Positions 34,715-48,176 of a stretch of 64,000 nt of DNA are shown piece by piece. Under the pieces are notes generated by a model that did not search any database, was not told the origin of the DNA, and worked only from the letters and a program-made list of their open reading frames with translations. Both the position numbers and the translations under genes were made by a program. Each line of letters begins with the position of its first letter. Position 1 is the stretch's first letter. Source of the stretch: Arenicola marina (Eukaryota; Annelida; Polychaeta; Arenicolidae); NCBI GenBank assembly GCA_964019135.1, contig OZ025255.1:41818811-41882810 (forward strand), read 5' to 3'.

Positions 34715-36597
34715 CTATGATGCTATGGTGCTACGATGAGGGATCACTCTTGGGGGATACTGCTCAGTATAACGCTCCATCGCCAGGTGGATAAAGATGG
34801 CTAAACTGCGTATGTTATTTGAATTCTTTGATTGCATTACCGAAATAAATTGTTGAAAACGGGCTCCTCTGGGTTGGATAGGCGCGATGAATTTTTCATT
34901 TAGGTCATTAAACAAAGGGCATATTAATAGAACATGGTTTTCGTTTTGCGTCAGACACCTCACAACCGTTACTAACGATTTGGGTACAATGCTCACAGAA
35001 AAACCCTTTGACGGTGGTGTCTGTTCGGCGAAACCGCCGATTCCGCATCTACATTTTGACAAGGCCTTAAGCAGACCATAGCTTGGCATATTGTCCAAAT
35101 AAAATTCTAAATCTATTTCCTGTTTGAACAAACAATAATAGCTGAGATATTGGCTGTCATCAATTACTCCGTACCAGTCCTGAACGGCACAATCTCTTAC
35201 TCCTTGCTTGAACTGTAACCACAATGTTATCGAATCTCCTAGCCCGTGTTCAACTCAGGCAAAGCCATAACCAAACTTCCGGGGCGTAGCCTATGCACGA
35301 GACGTCCATGTTATCTTCCCATTATCGGTCAATTGCAGTAACATGTGGTAACAATTCTTTTGGATATTTCCAGTAATCTTAACCAGTACTTTATCATCCG
35401 CACGAGACAGAGGGTAAACGACAGTAGGCGTCCACATTCTCTATAGACTGCCGCGTTCGGCGTTCGCCAAGGTACTCCCACGACATATTTGAGGAATTTT
35501 GTACGGATCCTTTCAATACAAACATTGGTTTCCAAACCTCAGATTTCTGCCCCGTATACAAGACTAGGCTGTATTATTGCATCAGAGAGCTATGGGGCTT
35601 TCGTCGGAGCAAGGCTTCCACATTGAGCCGCGGCGTCTTGTCACATTTCAACTCGCCTGAGCTACAGCCTGAGCTGAAGCATTTATCATCGTGCTCTCGC
35701 AGATTATCTTGTATCTGTTGTTTGAATAACATATCAGCACTCCTATCATCATTCTGTAGCTCACTGAAATATTTAATCCATCGTTCTGGCGTTATACTAC
35801 TGCTAGCCTTGGTCTGCCGAAAACTTTCCAGTGTTTTCAAACATTTTTATCGTGTAAAGAATCATACAGCCGCAATCTTAATTCCGTTTCGTACGTCGTT
35901 TGCTTTAATTTGCACAATGCCTTAAACTTAAGTTAGGTAAGGTAAGGTAAGGTAAGGTAAAGTAAGGTAAAGTAAGGTAAGGAAAGGTGAGGTAAGGCAA
36001 GGTAAGGTCAGGTAAGGTAAGGTGGGTAAAGTAGGGTAAGGTAATGTAAGGTAAGGTAAGGTAAGGCAAGGTAAGGTAAGGTACCACAGGTAAGTGCTGT
36101 GATATGTCACATTCGGTGACATATAAGTCGGCTTTCCATTCAAACATCTTCTCAGACATTAAAACATAATCAATTAGACTGCAACCATGAACACTGACGT
36201 ACGCATAGGAACCATCGTTATCACCCGGAGTCTGACCGTTCAACATATGGAGATCGTTTCTTTCGCACATTTCTATCAAATATCGCTCAAATGTTGACGT
36301 TACCTCTATCCATGGAGGATCTCACAGTACAAACGTTACTCGGTTCGTTTAACTTCTTTACTCGCGGGTAAATCGTATTTTTAATATAGACAATTATTCC
36401 TCCGGGCGTTTGCGTGAAATTACTTGTACGTGGTGCACAGTTGTGTATAGGAATATATCAAGCCAGAATATTGACATTATCTGTTGGGTTAGTCCAAGTT
36501 TCGTACAGGATAAGGAAGTCGATGAACTCGCTAAATAAAGGCGATAATGTCTGTCGATGTAAACCGTCAATGTTCCAGGAAACAAACCTGTAACAGG
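34715..36597 (-). mobile_element. Decayed LINE remnant, copy 3
   Basis: Collinear with copy 1: endonuclease pieces, microsatellite, linker, post-palm segment and C-terminus on the minus strand. It has small substitutions only (for example VMPSKN to VMQSKN) and no nested insertion. Confidence 0.85.
35934..36083. repeat. GGTAA pentamer microsatellite, copy 3
   Basis: Same locus in unit 3, with a GGTCA variant not seen in copies 1 and 2. Confidence 0.95.
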
Positions 36598-37070
36598 TTG
36601 GGCCATGGCCTGCTTCCTATTCTGGACCTATGGTGCTATATTAGTATGCATTACAGTGGAAAAGGTTCTCTTTGCGGCATAATAAAAAATAAGAAAATGA
36701 CAACGTTATTAACGTCGCATAAATGAATAATGAACTGACGTGGTGAAAATGATAAAAATGGGCCGAGAAGACTCGCATCTCACTTTGACAAATGTTATTT
36801 GAAAGTAACTCGCATTATCAAAATCATCAGTTTCCAACGAGTGGACGAGCAGTGGCTTAGCTTGTTCTTTGGCTCATTGTTTTAGCTCTTAGTCTAATAC
36901 AAAACCATATAACGCCAGCACGAATAATTTTGACCTTTACAAAAACAGGTGATCCAAAGTGACAATATAAAGAGCACTCCTATAAGGGTACAACGCTTAC
37001 GCCATATCGCGTCATAGCTTGGGGCCTTAATACTTGGGCGTTAATAACATACGGATAAAAAATCTTTTTA
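36598..37070. other. Spacer between LINE and GT92 minus copy 4
   Basis: Same sequence as in the other units. No gene seen. Confidence 0.4.
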
Positions 37071-38235
37071 TCAATACCAAACTTGGCGACAGTGGTGCTG
37101 GTATAAGGCGACGCATCCCATGGCGTCCACGATGACTTTAGGATGATACTTCGGGTCACTGACTGTTTGTCGGCGGCGGTGGCGCAGCATGTGCAATTGT
37201 GACGGCTTCGTCTGGTCCGGTTTGGCTCCGAACTTGACCTCCGTTAGAAAGTTCATGTTCTGGAATCTATAGCTGCCGACCTTCGTAGGTTTGCCATGCA
37301 GCTGAACTCTTTGAATATCCCGGATCAGACCGCTTAGGTCACGTGATTGCCTGGGTACAATTACCTCGTCGGCATCCAAACTGACAACGTATTTGACCTG
37401 GTACATGTGTCGATACATACAGTCACTGACACAGATCCCGTTTCTGGCTCCATAATCCTGCATGTCTAGACTCCCATCCTCAGTCACAAAGAGAGGCCGG
37501 GTTTGTCGCACCTCCATGACGCCTTCGCTCTCGTAATGACGAAGAACCCGCGACGTTGACTCATCCAGACTGTCGTTGTACATGATCACTTTACCGATGC
37601 CGAGAATCCTCTGCATCTCCAGCCATTCGACCAGGCGAGTTGGATCCAGGTGGTTGAAGGCCACGGGGTGACAGGTCGCGAACAGAATTGCCGTCATGAA
37701 ATACCGTTCTTCTACTCCATAGAGAGGGTTTGCTCACTTCGTACCCTAAGCTGATCCGGAACTCCGAATGATTTGCAGTGCACGTCTTCTGAAGATATAC
37801 TTGCCGTAAGTGTGTTCTCGCATCACTCGGAAGGGCCCCAACGACACGTGATTGGCGCTCACTCCTCCGGACGTGGTAGGTTGAAGTCAGGTTGCCACAC
37901 TCTATCAAACAAAATATGGGATGAGGGAGGAGGTGAGGCAAGGTCAAGCCATCTGGATGATATTTCCGCTGATCATAAGGCACAGTGAAGTTGGTGGTTT
38001 CCATGATGGTCAGGACCCTGATGACGGGCTGCGGCTCGACGCTCCAGCGGTCGTCCCAGAAGGCGTTAAACAGGAAGACGTCGCCGAGGTGGTTCCCAGC
38101 TGACCGGAAGTAGCCGTCCGACTTGTCCCTGAAGTCTCTCATCCTGATGACGTGTTGGTCTCCTTGGAAACGCACGAGGAAGTGACAGACGTAACCAAGG
38201 AGACAGAAGATCACCAGCACGGTGCCGGGACATCG
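37071..38235 (-). pseudogene. GT92-like exon, minus copy 4, broken by a 50-bp deletion
   Basis: Same truncated minus-strand exon, but it retains the 12 bases lost from copies 2, 3 and 5 (reads RTHLRQVYLQKTC). A 50-base deletion at about 37680-37685, flanked in intact copies by the short repeat GAA, removes the codons for most of the PVEFPAKSEDPSDVLD segment and shifts the frame. After HDGNSV the reading continues out of frame and the DADE half is separated. The acceptor here ends CAG rather than TAG. The 5' flank is also altered: about 20 bases that carry the conserved CCCAGATTC stretch in other copies are missing near 38315. The protein ends QVWY, as in minus copy 5. No functional product is expected. 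Confidence 0.85.
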
Positions 38236-38418
38236 CTGAAAGGCAATCACAGACAAGTTCAAAGGTTTGGGGAATGCACATTGTCCTACAGCACCCCATC
38301 ATGGAAGCGTTATATCCTTATATATACTTTCATATTGGATATTCAAGGCCATAGTCCGTAGGATCACCGTGGCGCCATCTAGCGAGTACTACATATATAT
38401 GACCGTTTCTCGACCTTG

Positions 38419-41400
38419 CGTGTCACTGGATGGCGGTAGTTGTGTACATAGTGGGTTGTATGGTGAGGCGCCGGGTCACTGAAAGGCGGTAGTTGTGTAC
38501 ATAGTGGGTTGTATGGTGTGGCAGCGTGTCACTGGATGGCGGTACTTGTGTACATAGTGGGTTGTATAGTGTGGCAGCGTGTCACTGGATGGCGGTAGTT
38601 GTGTACATAGTGGGTTGTATGGTGTGGCAGCGTGTCACTGGATGACGGTAGTTGTGTACATAGTGGGTTGTATGGTGTGGCAGCGTGTCACTGGATGGCG
38701 GTAGTTGTGTACATATTGGGCTGTATGGTGTGGCACCGAGTCACTGGATGGCGGTAGTTGTGTACATAGTGGGTTGTATAGTGTGGCACCGTGTCACTGG
38801 ATGACGGTAGTTGTGTACATAGTGGGTTGTATGGTGTGGCAGCGTGTCACTGGATGGCGGTAGTTGTGTACATAGTGGGTTGTATGGTGTGGCACCGTGT
38901 CACTGGATGGCGGTAGTTGTGTACATATTGGGCTGTATGGTGTGGCACCGTGTCACTGGATGGCGGTAGTTGTGTACATAGTGGGTTGTATGGTGTGGCA
39001 CCGTGTCACTGGATGGCGGTAGTTGTGTACATAGTGGGTTGTATGGTGTGGCAGCGTGTCACTGGATGGCGGTAGTTGTGTACATAGTGGGTTGTATGGT
39101 GTGGCAGCGTGTCACTGGATGGCGGTAGTTGTGTACATATTGGGTTGTATGGTGTGGCACCGTGCCACTGGATGACGGTAGTTGTGTACATAGTGGGTTG
39201 TATAGTGTGGCACCGTGTCACTGGATGACGGTAGTTGTGTACATAGTGGGTTGTATAGTGTGGCACCGTGTCACTGGATGACGGTAGTTGTGTACATAGT
39301 GGGTTGTATGGTGTGGCAGCGTGTCACTGGATGGCGGTAGTTGTGTACATAGTGGGTTGTATGGTGTGGCACCGTGTCACTGGATGGCGGTAGTTGTGTA
39401 CATATTGGGCTGTATGGTGTGGCACCGTGTCACTGGATGGCGGTAGTTGTGTACATAGTGGGTTGTATGGTGTGGCACCGTGTCACTGGATGGCGGTAGT
39501 TGTGTACATAGTGGGTTGTATGGTGTGGCAGCGTGTCACTGGATGGCGGTATTTGTGTACATAGTGGGTTGTATGGTGTGGCAGCGTGTCACTGGATGGC
39601 GGTAGTTGTGTACATAGTGGGTTGTATGGTGTGGCAGCGTGTCACTGGATGGCGGTAGTTGTGTACATAGTGTGTTGTATGGTGTGGCAGCGTGTCACTG
39701 GATGGCGGTAGTTGTGTACATAGTGGGTTGTATGGTGTGGCAGCGTGTCACTGGATGGCGGTAGTTGTGTACATAGTGGGTTGTATGGTGTGGCAGCGTG
39801 TCACTGGATGGCGGTAGTTGTGTACATAGTGGGTTGTATGGTGTGGCAGCGTGTCACTGGATGGCGGTAGTTGTGTACATATTGGGTTGTATGGTGTGGC
39901 ACCGTGCCACTGGATGACGGTAGTTGTGTACATAGTGGGTTGTATGGTGTGGCACCGTGTCACTGATGACGGTAGTTGTGTACATAGTGGGTTGTATGGT
40001 GTGGCAGCGTGTCACTGGATGGCGGTAGTTGTGTACATAGTGGGTTGTATGGTGTGGCACCGTGTCACTGGATGGCGGTAGTTGTGTACATATTGGGCTG
40101 TATGGTGTGGCAGCGTGTCACTGGATGGCGGTAGTTGTGTACATAGTGGGTTGTATGGTGTGGCGGCGTGTCACTCGATGACGGTAGTTGTGTACATAGT
40201 GAGAGTTGTATGGTGTGGCAGCGTGTCACTGGATGGCGGTAGTTGTGTACATAATGGGTTGTATGGTGTGGCAGCGTGTCACTGGATGGCGGTAGTTGTG
40301 TACATAGTGGGTTGTATGGTGTGGCAGCGTGTCACTGGATGACGGTAGTTATGAACATAGTGGGTTGTATGGTGTGGCACCGAGTCACTGGATGGCGGTA
40401 GTTGTGAACATAGTGGGTTGTATGGTGTGGCACCGTGTCACTGGATGGCGGTAGTTGTGTACATAGTGGGTTGTATGGTGTGGCACCGTGTCACTGGATG
40501 GCGGTAGTTGTGTACATATTGGGCTGTATGGTGTGGCACCGTGTCACTGGATGGCGGTAGTTGTGTACATAGTGGGTTGTATGGTGTGGCACCGTGTCAC
40601 TGGATGGCGGTAGTTGTGTACATAGTGGGTTGTATGGTGTGGCAGCGTGTCACTGGATGGCGATAGTTGTGTACATAGTGGGTTGTATGGTGTGGCAGCG
40701 TGTCACTGGATGGCGGTAGTTGTGTACATAGTGGGTTGTATGGTGTGGCAGCGTGTCACTGGATGGAGGTAGTTGTGTACATAGTGGGTTGTATGGTGTG
40801 GCACCGTGTCACTGGATGGCGGTAGTTGTGTACATAGTGGGTTGTATGGTGTGGCAGCGTGTCACTGGATGGTGGTAGTTGTGTACATAGTGGGTTGTAT
40901 GGTGTGTCACCGTGTCACTGGATGGCGGTAGTTGTGTACATAGTGGGTTGTATGGTGTGGCACCGTGCCACTGGATGGCGGTAGTTGTGTACATAGTGGG
41001 TTGTATGGTGTGGCACCGTGTCACTGGATGGTGGTAGTTGTGTACATAGTGGGTTTTATGGTGTGGCAGCGTGTCACTGGATGACGGTAGTTGTGAACAT
41101 AGTGGGTTGTATGGTGTGGCACCGAGTCACTGGATGGCCGTAGTTGTGTACATAATGGGTTGTATGGTGTGGCACCGTGTCACTGGATGGCGGTAGTTGT
41201 GTACATAGTGGGTTGTATGGTGTGGCAGCGTGTCACCGGATGGCGATAGTTGTGTACATAGTGGGTTGTATGGTGTGCCACCGTGTCACTGGATGGTGGT
41301 AGTTGTGTACATAGTGGGTTGTATGGTGTGTCACCGTGTCACTGGATGGCGGTAGTTGTGTACATAATGGGTTGTATGGTGTGGCACCGTGTCACTGGAT

Positions 41401-41843
41401 GGCGGTAGTTGTGTACATAGTGGGTTGTATAGTGTGGCACCGTGTCACTGGATGACGGTAGTTGTGTACATAATGGGTTGTATGGTGTGGCAGCGTGTCA
41501 CTGGATGGCGGTAGTTGTGTACATAGTGGGTTGTATGGTATGGCACCGTGTCACTGGATGGCGGTAGTTGTGTACATAGTGGGTTGTATGGTGTGGCACC
41601 GTGTCACTGAAAGGCGGTAGTTGTGTACATAGTGGGTTGTACGGTGTGGCAGCGTGTCACTGGATGGCGGTAGTTGTGTACATAGTGGGTTGTATGGTGT
41701 GGCAGCGTGTCACTGGATGACGGTAGTTGTGTACATAATGGGTTGTATGGTGTGGCACCGTGTCACTGGATGGCTGTATTTGTGTACATAGTGGGTTGTA
41801 TTGTGTGGCAGCGTGTCACTGGATGGCGGTAGTTGTGTACATA
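38419..41843 (+). repeat. 53-bp minisatellite, forward block 4 (about 65 copies)
   Basis: Same monomer. The variant CGTGCCACTGGATGACGG recurs 742 bases apart (39161 and 39903, 14 monomers), showing an internal multi-monomer duplication. One monomer at about 39963 lacks GG (CACTGATGACGG). Confidence 0.97.
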
Positions 41844-42598
41844 AAAGCGGAAATAAAACCCGCGAAAACTGTACAACCCTAATGTCCTCGCCTGACCAAT
41901 CCATATAAGAAGCGTTTTACGTAACCATAGATGCCGCGCGCAGGCATGAAATTATTATGTCATACGACAGAATTAGCGCGCCTGACACTGACCGTCACTC
42001 ATGAAATAGCCGCATTCTGGTTGATCAACGCTGATGTAAACACAACAGCGAAGCGTAGAAGGGCACATGTCAGAATGGATGAATCAAACTAGACAACTGC
42101 ATAGATGGTATGTTTATAAGTAATTGCTTGGTTGTGAAATAATGTGTATATTTTGCGTGAGATTGAATGTAATGGTATACTTAAATGACTGCATAATTTA
42201 AATGTTCAACTTTAATCTTGTCAAAGGATTGTGAGCAATAAAATAAGGGATGATCGACTAGCCGAATGTATCTATTTTTTCTAGTTTACGTGGAGATTGG
42301 TGACGATCTAGTGACTGTTGAGCATAAGAAAGCCATGGAGACTCCTGACAGCTGAACATAAGAAAGCCAGTGGAGGAGACAACCCTAGCCAAAAACGTAT
42401 ATTATATGAATCCGATTATAGAATTTGAGCATAAACCAATATATAACTCTACGGTAACGCTAACAGTTTTACATCCATTATTTTGTTGTATTTGACGTTA
42501 AGCAACGTTACACGTGTAACACGGACACTCATTAGGGAAAATATACTCCTTTGATGCACCATTGGTGTCCACAAGTTTTGAAAAAAAATCGTCGAAAC

Positions 42599-42727
42599 TT
42601 CTGTGGTCGCATTAGCGGGGTTGAGGTCAATGTTAAAGCATAGGCAAAAAATTGGGACTAGAAAAACGTGGTCTTAATGGCGGGGTGGTCATATTACCGG
42701 ACTGGTCTTAAGTGAGGGCCCATTGTA
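42599..42727 (-). mobile_element. DNA-transposon terminal sequence, spacer 4
   Basis: Same as spacer 1, except that GAACC has become GGGCC. Confidence 0.4.
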
Positions 42728-44104
42728 CATGATAATCAGACCCTCTCCGCTCCATGTGTTCGGACGGTGCCGTTATGATAACTACAGTGGGGACAATCCC
42801 GCATACCAAACAGGGTCTATAAGACTGGGTGTTATCGGGCTTTAATGATATATGGTCTATGGTGTATCCGGCGATTGGCTCACACGACTTGGACATTAAG
42901 CGATCTGCGTGCATTGAGTCTGTCGCTAGGCTTTAAATGTGTTACCTCGAAGGCGGAAACAAAAAAAGCAAAGATATGTGTGTACGCTCAACATATAAAT
43001 GTAATAATAAAATATAAACTCGTAATAAGTGTAAACGCGCGACTTAGTAGGGTGTTTACGGTTAGACAATAGTAGCTCGCCAAGTTTAACTATCCGCCCA
43101 AGTTCGCTCAAAATGAAAAGGCCTAATTAATCGATTTCCATTCCAGAAGAATGCTGCTGTGAATTACTTTAAACTCTTGCAACTGTGTCGTCGAAGAACT
43201 ATTTGTATAGCATAGCATCACACCAGGATAACAGCCGAGAAAGACTCCCTCCCCAGTCATCACTTACCACAGGAGTCTCCTGGAGTACTTCAGTCGAGAA
43301 CAAATATAACTGAAGATAAAATGCCTAAATACTTTATAAAACTGTGTTGGTTTTCGATCAATCGGTAATTACAATACTGGCAGAAAACATACAGATTAGA
43401 CACCGACTGTATTGATAATCAATGATGAATTATGATCGACAGTGACAGAAAATCGAATTTGCTGGTTTTTTCTCATGAACGAGTGGTTGACTCAACAACT
43501 TGCCTGCTAGTTGCGACACTTGAACTCACCATAGCGGGCCTGAGGAGTTGCAATGTCCTGTAAAATGTCAATTGGATTTAGGGCATATAAGCGGAGCTTT
43601 AAGGTAGGCATTATCTCCCTTCAAAAACATGTTTATATTAAAAAGACCTGTTGTGTATGTTGATTTCACCAATAAATACCTAACCGGACACCTTTTCTTA
43701 GTGACACAATGTGCAGGACACCTTAAATATCACATTCACTGAAAAACGTGCCAAGGTTAGGTCTCTCCCCGAAATACTTGTCCACTTTGTTACCATTTGG
43801 TAAATGATCTTTAAAAAACCCAAATTGTTCTTTCATATTCAACGCGATCAAGAAAAAGGCGTGAAGACTGGCCAAAGTGTCACCTTGTAATGTCCACTCT
43901 ATTACTCCAATATATATGGATAATATTTACCAATTCTAAAGATTTTACTACAAGTTAAACTCTAGAGAATACTAATCAAGGAACAGTTTCGGATGATCAT
44001 GAAAGGTATATTTCATGGGGCGGGAGGCCTTTTGGGTCGTACTTGTGAATCATGAACATTATATCCCTGACTATATCATTCATTCTGTTCACCCTATTGA
44101 ATGC

Positions 44105-44215
44105 TAATCAAGAAGGCAAATTTGGGTGATCATAAAAGGTATATCATATAGCGCGAAAACACTTTTGGGCAAAATATATGTCAACTCGTTTACTGTCCAC
44201 CATGTTACCATGATC
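44105..44215. mobile_element. Fold-back element, spacer 4, right half deleted
   Basis: The left arm is intact up to TTTACTGTCCACCATGTTAC, then jumps to the sequence that in spacer 1 follows TGTCCACTTTGTTACC at 4457. About 254 bases are lost between the two GTCCAC..GTTACC motifs. Confidence 0.75.
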
Positions 44216-45799
44216 GTATTTTGCTTTATCAAACATATCAGATATCCCAAGATAAAGATAATGCGCTGGAGTAAGCAATCTCACTGTATCACAACTTTAT
44301 GTTAAAATTATCATGTACAATCAATATCGATGAAATTACGTAACTTGGGCATATTTCATGGCATGTAATGACACTGGTTTCTTCCCTGTATACCTAATCT
44401 GGTACACGGACAATATTAACACTGTTATCTTAATATTTTTGGCAATTTTCAGAGACAAATTTGCAGTCAAGCAAATCAAGTCTGGTTCCGAAATGATGTT
44501 GCTATGTATACATAAAATATATAGAAATATAGTATATACAATACGGTAACAGAGTGGACAATAAATGTGGAAGTGGCGTGCCTGTAAACAAGTTTTATAT
44601 GAAAACGGAAAGTACATTAAGCTGCCCCTTGTGCTGGAATGAAACCAGTAATACATTACATTACATTACGCATATGAGAAACAATTTAGGCATTTTGTAA
44701 TGTCGGATTTTATGATTTATCATGAAATGTCCGCTAATTATAGAATTGCACATATTTGAATACTATGTACGAATACGTGTTTATTTACATGCAAGAAAAC
44801 CAATATGAGACAGCATAACTGATGATTAAAGATAGCTAATGAATTTATAAAATATACCATGAATAGGGGCGGATCCAGATTTAAACGGGTGGGAGGCTTG
44901 CCTTTCACTAATAGAGGGATCAACGACAATAAAGTAATTACCAATTACGATGATTTTAATGATAGCAACAAATTATAATCGTAACAATTATATAATAATA
45001 TCATAATATATGAGTTATTACTGTAAATCGATTGTTTAACTATCTTCATCAAGTATGTTGACCTATAGTTACAAGACGGACAGCTTAAATCTTATAATAT
45101 GCAATGAAGGCCGATTTGGTATATTCAAGGAATAGATCCGTTAGAAAGTATGTTATATTCCGCCGTGACACATCATAGAGATTTACATTGTAAAGAATCT
45201 CTTATGTGCAGATATTTATATGAAAACTATAATATTATATAAATACAGTTGCATGTAGCATATATACATGTATAAATATATGGTTGATTTTTATTGTATG
45301 TACATGCAAGATCTAAATAACGCATTTCATTATTTCGCGTCAACAGCCCGTTTTTTTGCTATTTGATAGGAATGAAGATCGTAATAATTACCCAATTTTT
45401 TTATTAAAATCCTGAGTTGGTGACCGAGACGATCACTTTCCACAGTGAAAAATCCTTCTCTACAAAATATATATCCACACTTGCATCTTCGATAAGATGG
45501 TATTGCATAAGCTAAAGATGGTGAAGAGGTTTGACATTTTTACGATACCTATCCTTATCGTTAACTTATCGTTATTTATGTATTAGATGACAAAAAATAT
45601 TTATTAGATCACAAAAAAATACGACGCCCTCTCACTGTCAAACCAAACAATCACATCGTCTGCAAATCCCTCTCAGACTCATGACAAACCAAGCATATTC
45701 ACACCGTCTGACAAGCCCTATTTTATACACCCGAAGGCTTAATTAGATCCAGAAGCCTACGGGAACGATACATGATTTGGATGGCCAAACTTAAATCAC

Positions 45800-45872
45800 T
45801 CAGACCGGGTTCCGAACCACAGACCTATAGATCTATAGGCGAGTGTTCTGTCACTCACTGTGTACGAGGCTC
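45800..45872 (-). other. tRNA-like sequence, possible SINE head, spacer 4
   Basis: Read on the minus strand: an A-box-like GTGAGTGACAGAACACTCGC, then a CCTAT/ATAGG stem with a six-base loop, then a B-box-like GGTTCGGAACCC. This is the order of a tRNA gene, but the loop and B box are off by one base and the acceptor stem does not form. Best read as a decayed tRNA-derived SINE; downstream on the minus strand lie GTCTG-containing repeats. Confidence 0.4.
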
Positions 45873-46973
45873 CTCGTGTATGTCGCTTAGTGAAATATTA
45901 ATTCGCAGTTTTCATATGAAGCTGATCAATACTAAAGTATACTGCATGACACACTGACTAAAGTCCCGCGTAAGTCAGTTTCGGTGTCTAGTATTTTCTT
46001 TAAGGTATTATTAAAATACTCATATACTGTATAAACAACATGAGATATTTGCAAGCCATGCCTGACAGATATACTTGGAAACGGAGATAATGATCGCCAG
46101 TTAATGTAATTACGTTCGTCAATAACAAACACAGACATAAACTTCTCAACAGTGATTTATGGACCTACAACAAGTAAAGGTCGCATTAAGAGAGTGATAC
46201 CTTAAATATATTAACTACTTTCATTTTTGAGGTAGTTAGGTAACTAGACTAATCATAAAGCCTTTAAAATGTAAGTGGTTTGTCTAAATGTGATATAGCA
46301 AAAGATATAACAGAGCATCTTTGCGACTTAAAAATACAATAATATCCTCATACCACATAGAGGTATAGTCCCGCATAATTTTGCGTAATGTTGAACGCTT
46401 GTATTGCTATGTACGAAGCCCTGATTTTTTAAAATTAATCTCGTTCCCACCAGTTAGACTTGGAATCTCGTTCCCATGATGGGATATCTAACATTTGCGG
46501 CTTTCTTGTGAGCCCCTATTATTGTATAGAAGGGAGGGAACGCACACGACGTATACATGTATGTCAAGCAAATGACATAACATGCTCCCACCTTTTCAGT
46601 AAAATTTCAATGCATATAATGCGACTGATTATTGAATCAATATATTGAATTTCTGATACAAAACACTTCCCACGAGTGAGGAACTTTAAAATCGACCTCA
46701 TTTAAAGCGACAGGGGAGGTCTTGCAAAGAATCAATCCGTGCAAAATGGCTGCAATTTTGTCATTACCAGATGTCCCATTATTCTAGTAATGTTGGTTAG
46801 TGTGTATATGCAAAAGTGGAATATTTATTGACAGATCAATGCTGCAATTAAGACGCAACATCGAATGGAATTCAATGCATGACATTTTGGATTGCAAAGA
46901 AAAAAAAGGGCGTGGAATATTTGCGAACACCGATGTGGCAATATCATCGCTCACAGCTAGCACCATACAGAGA

Positions 46974-48176
46974 CACGCTGCCACACCATACTACCCACTA
47001 TGTTCACAACTACCGCCATCCAGTGACACGCTGCCGCACCATACAACGCACTATGTTCACAACTACCGCTATCCAGTGACACGCTGCCACATCATACAAC
47101 CCACAATATACACAACTACCGCCATCCAGTGACACGCTGCCACACCATACGACCCATATGAACACAACTACCGCCATCCAGTGACACGGTGCCACACCAT
47201 ACAACCCACCATATACACAAGTACAGCCATCCAGTGAGACGCTGCCACACCATACAACCCACCATGTACACAACTACCGCCATCCATTTACACGCTGCCA
47301 CACCATACAACCCACTATGTTCACAACTACCGCCATCCAGTGGCACGGTGCCACACCATACAACCCACTATGCTCATAATTACCGCCATCCAGTGACACG
47401 CTGACAAACCATACAACCCACTATGTACACAAATATCGCCATCCAGTGACACGGTGCCACACCATACAACCCACTATGTACACAACTACCGCCATCCAGT
47501 GACACGCTGCCACACCATACAACCCACTATGTTCAAAACTACCGCCATCCAGTGACACGGTGCCACACCATACAACCCATTATGTCCACAACTACCGCCA
47601 TCCAGTGACACGCTGCCACACCATACAATCCACTATGTACACAACTACCGTCATCCAGTAACACGGTGCCACACTATACAACCCACTATGTACACAACTA
47701 CCGCCATCCAGTGACACGCTGCAACACCATACAACCCACTATGTCCACAACTACCGCCATCCAGTGACACGCTGCCACACCATACAATCCACTATGTACA
47801 CAACTACCGTCATCCAGTGACACGGTGCCACACTATACAACCCACTATGTACACAACTACCCCCATCCAGTGACACGCTGCAACACCATACAACCCACTA
47901 TGTACACAACTACCGCCATCCAGTGACACGCTGCCACACCATACAACCCACTATGTACACAACTAACCCCATCCAGTGACACGCTGCAACATCATACAAC
48001 TCACTATGTACACAACTATCGCCATTCAGTGACACGCTGTCACACCATACAACCCACTATGTAAACAACTACCGCCATCCAGTGACACGCTGCCACACCA
48101 TACAACGCACTATGCACACAACTACCGCCATCCAGTGACACGCTGCAACACCATACAACCCACTATGTACACAACT
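46974..48176 (-). repeat. 53-bp minisatellite, reverse block 4 (about 23 copies)
   Basis: Reverse-orientation block upstream of GT92 plus copy 4. It shares rare variants with reverse block 1 (CACAAGTACAGCCATCC, CCACAATATACAC), so the two blocks descend from one block. Confidence 0.97.

Larger units (their letters stand above)
32708..38420. repeat. Interrupted palindrome 3 (GT92 inverted repeat)
   Basis: Arms 32708-34124 and 37085-38420, same breakpoints. The right arm is shortened by the 50-bp exon deletion and a small flank deletion. Confidence 0.9.
41844..46973. other. Spacer 4 (type A, fold-back centre lost)
   Basis: Full type A spacer, including the 1.57-kb segment absent from spacer 1 (about 44553-46128), with a tRNA-like sequence on the minus strand. 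The right half of the fold-back element is missing at about 44200. Frames up to 106 codons match nothing I recognise. Confidence 0.8.

Noticed and set aside
44336..44656. 106-codon minus-strand frame in type A spacers 4 and 5
   Set aside because: AT-rich, no recognisable motif, interrupted in spacer 1. Likely chance.
44860..44900. GGGGCGGATCCAG motif as a transposon terminus
   Set aside because: Similar motifs end some DNA transposons, but no second end or target duplication was found nearby.
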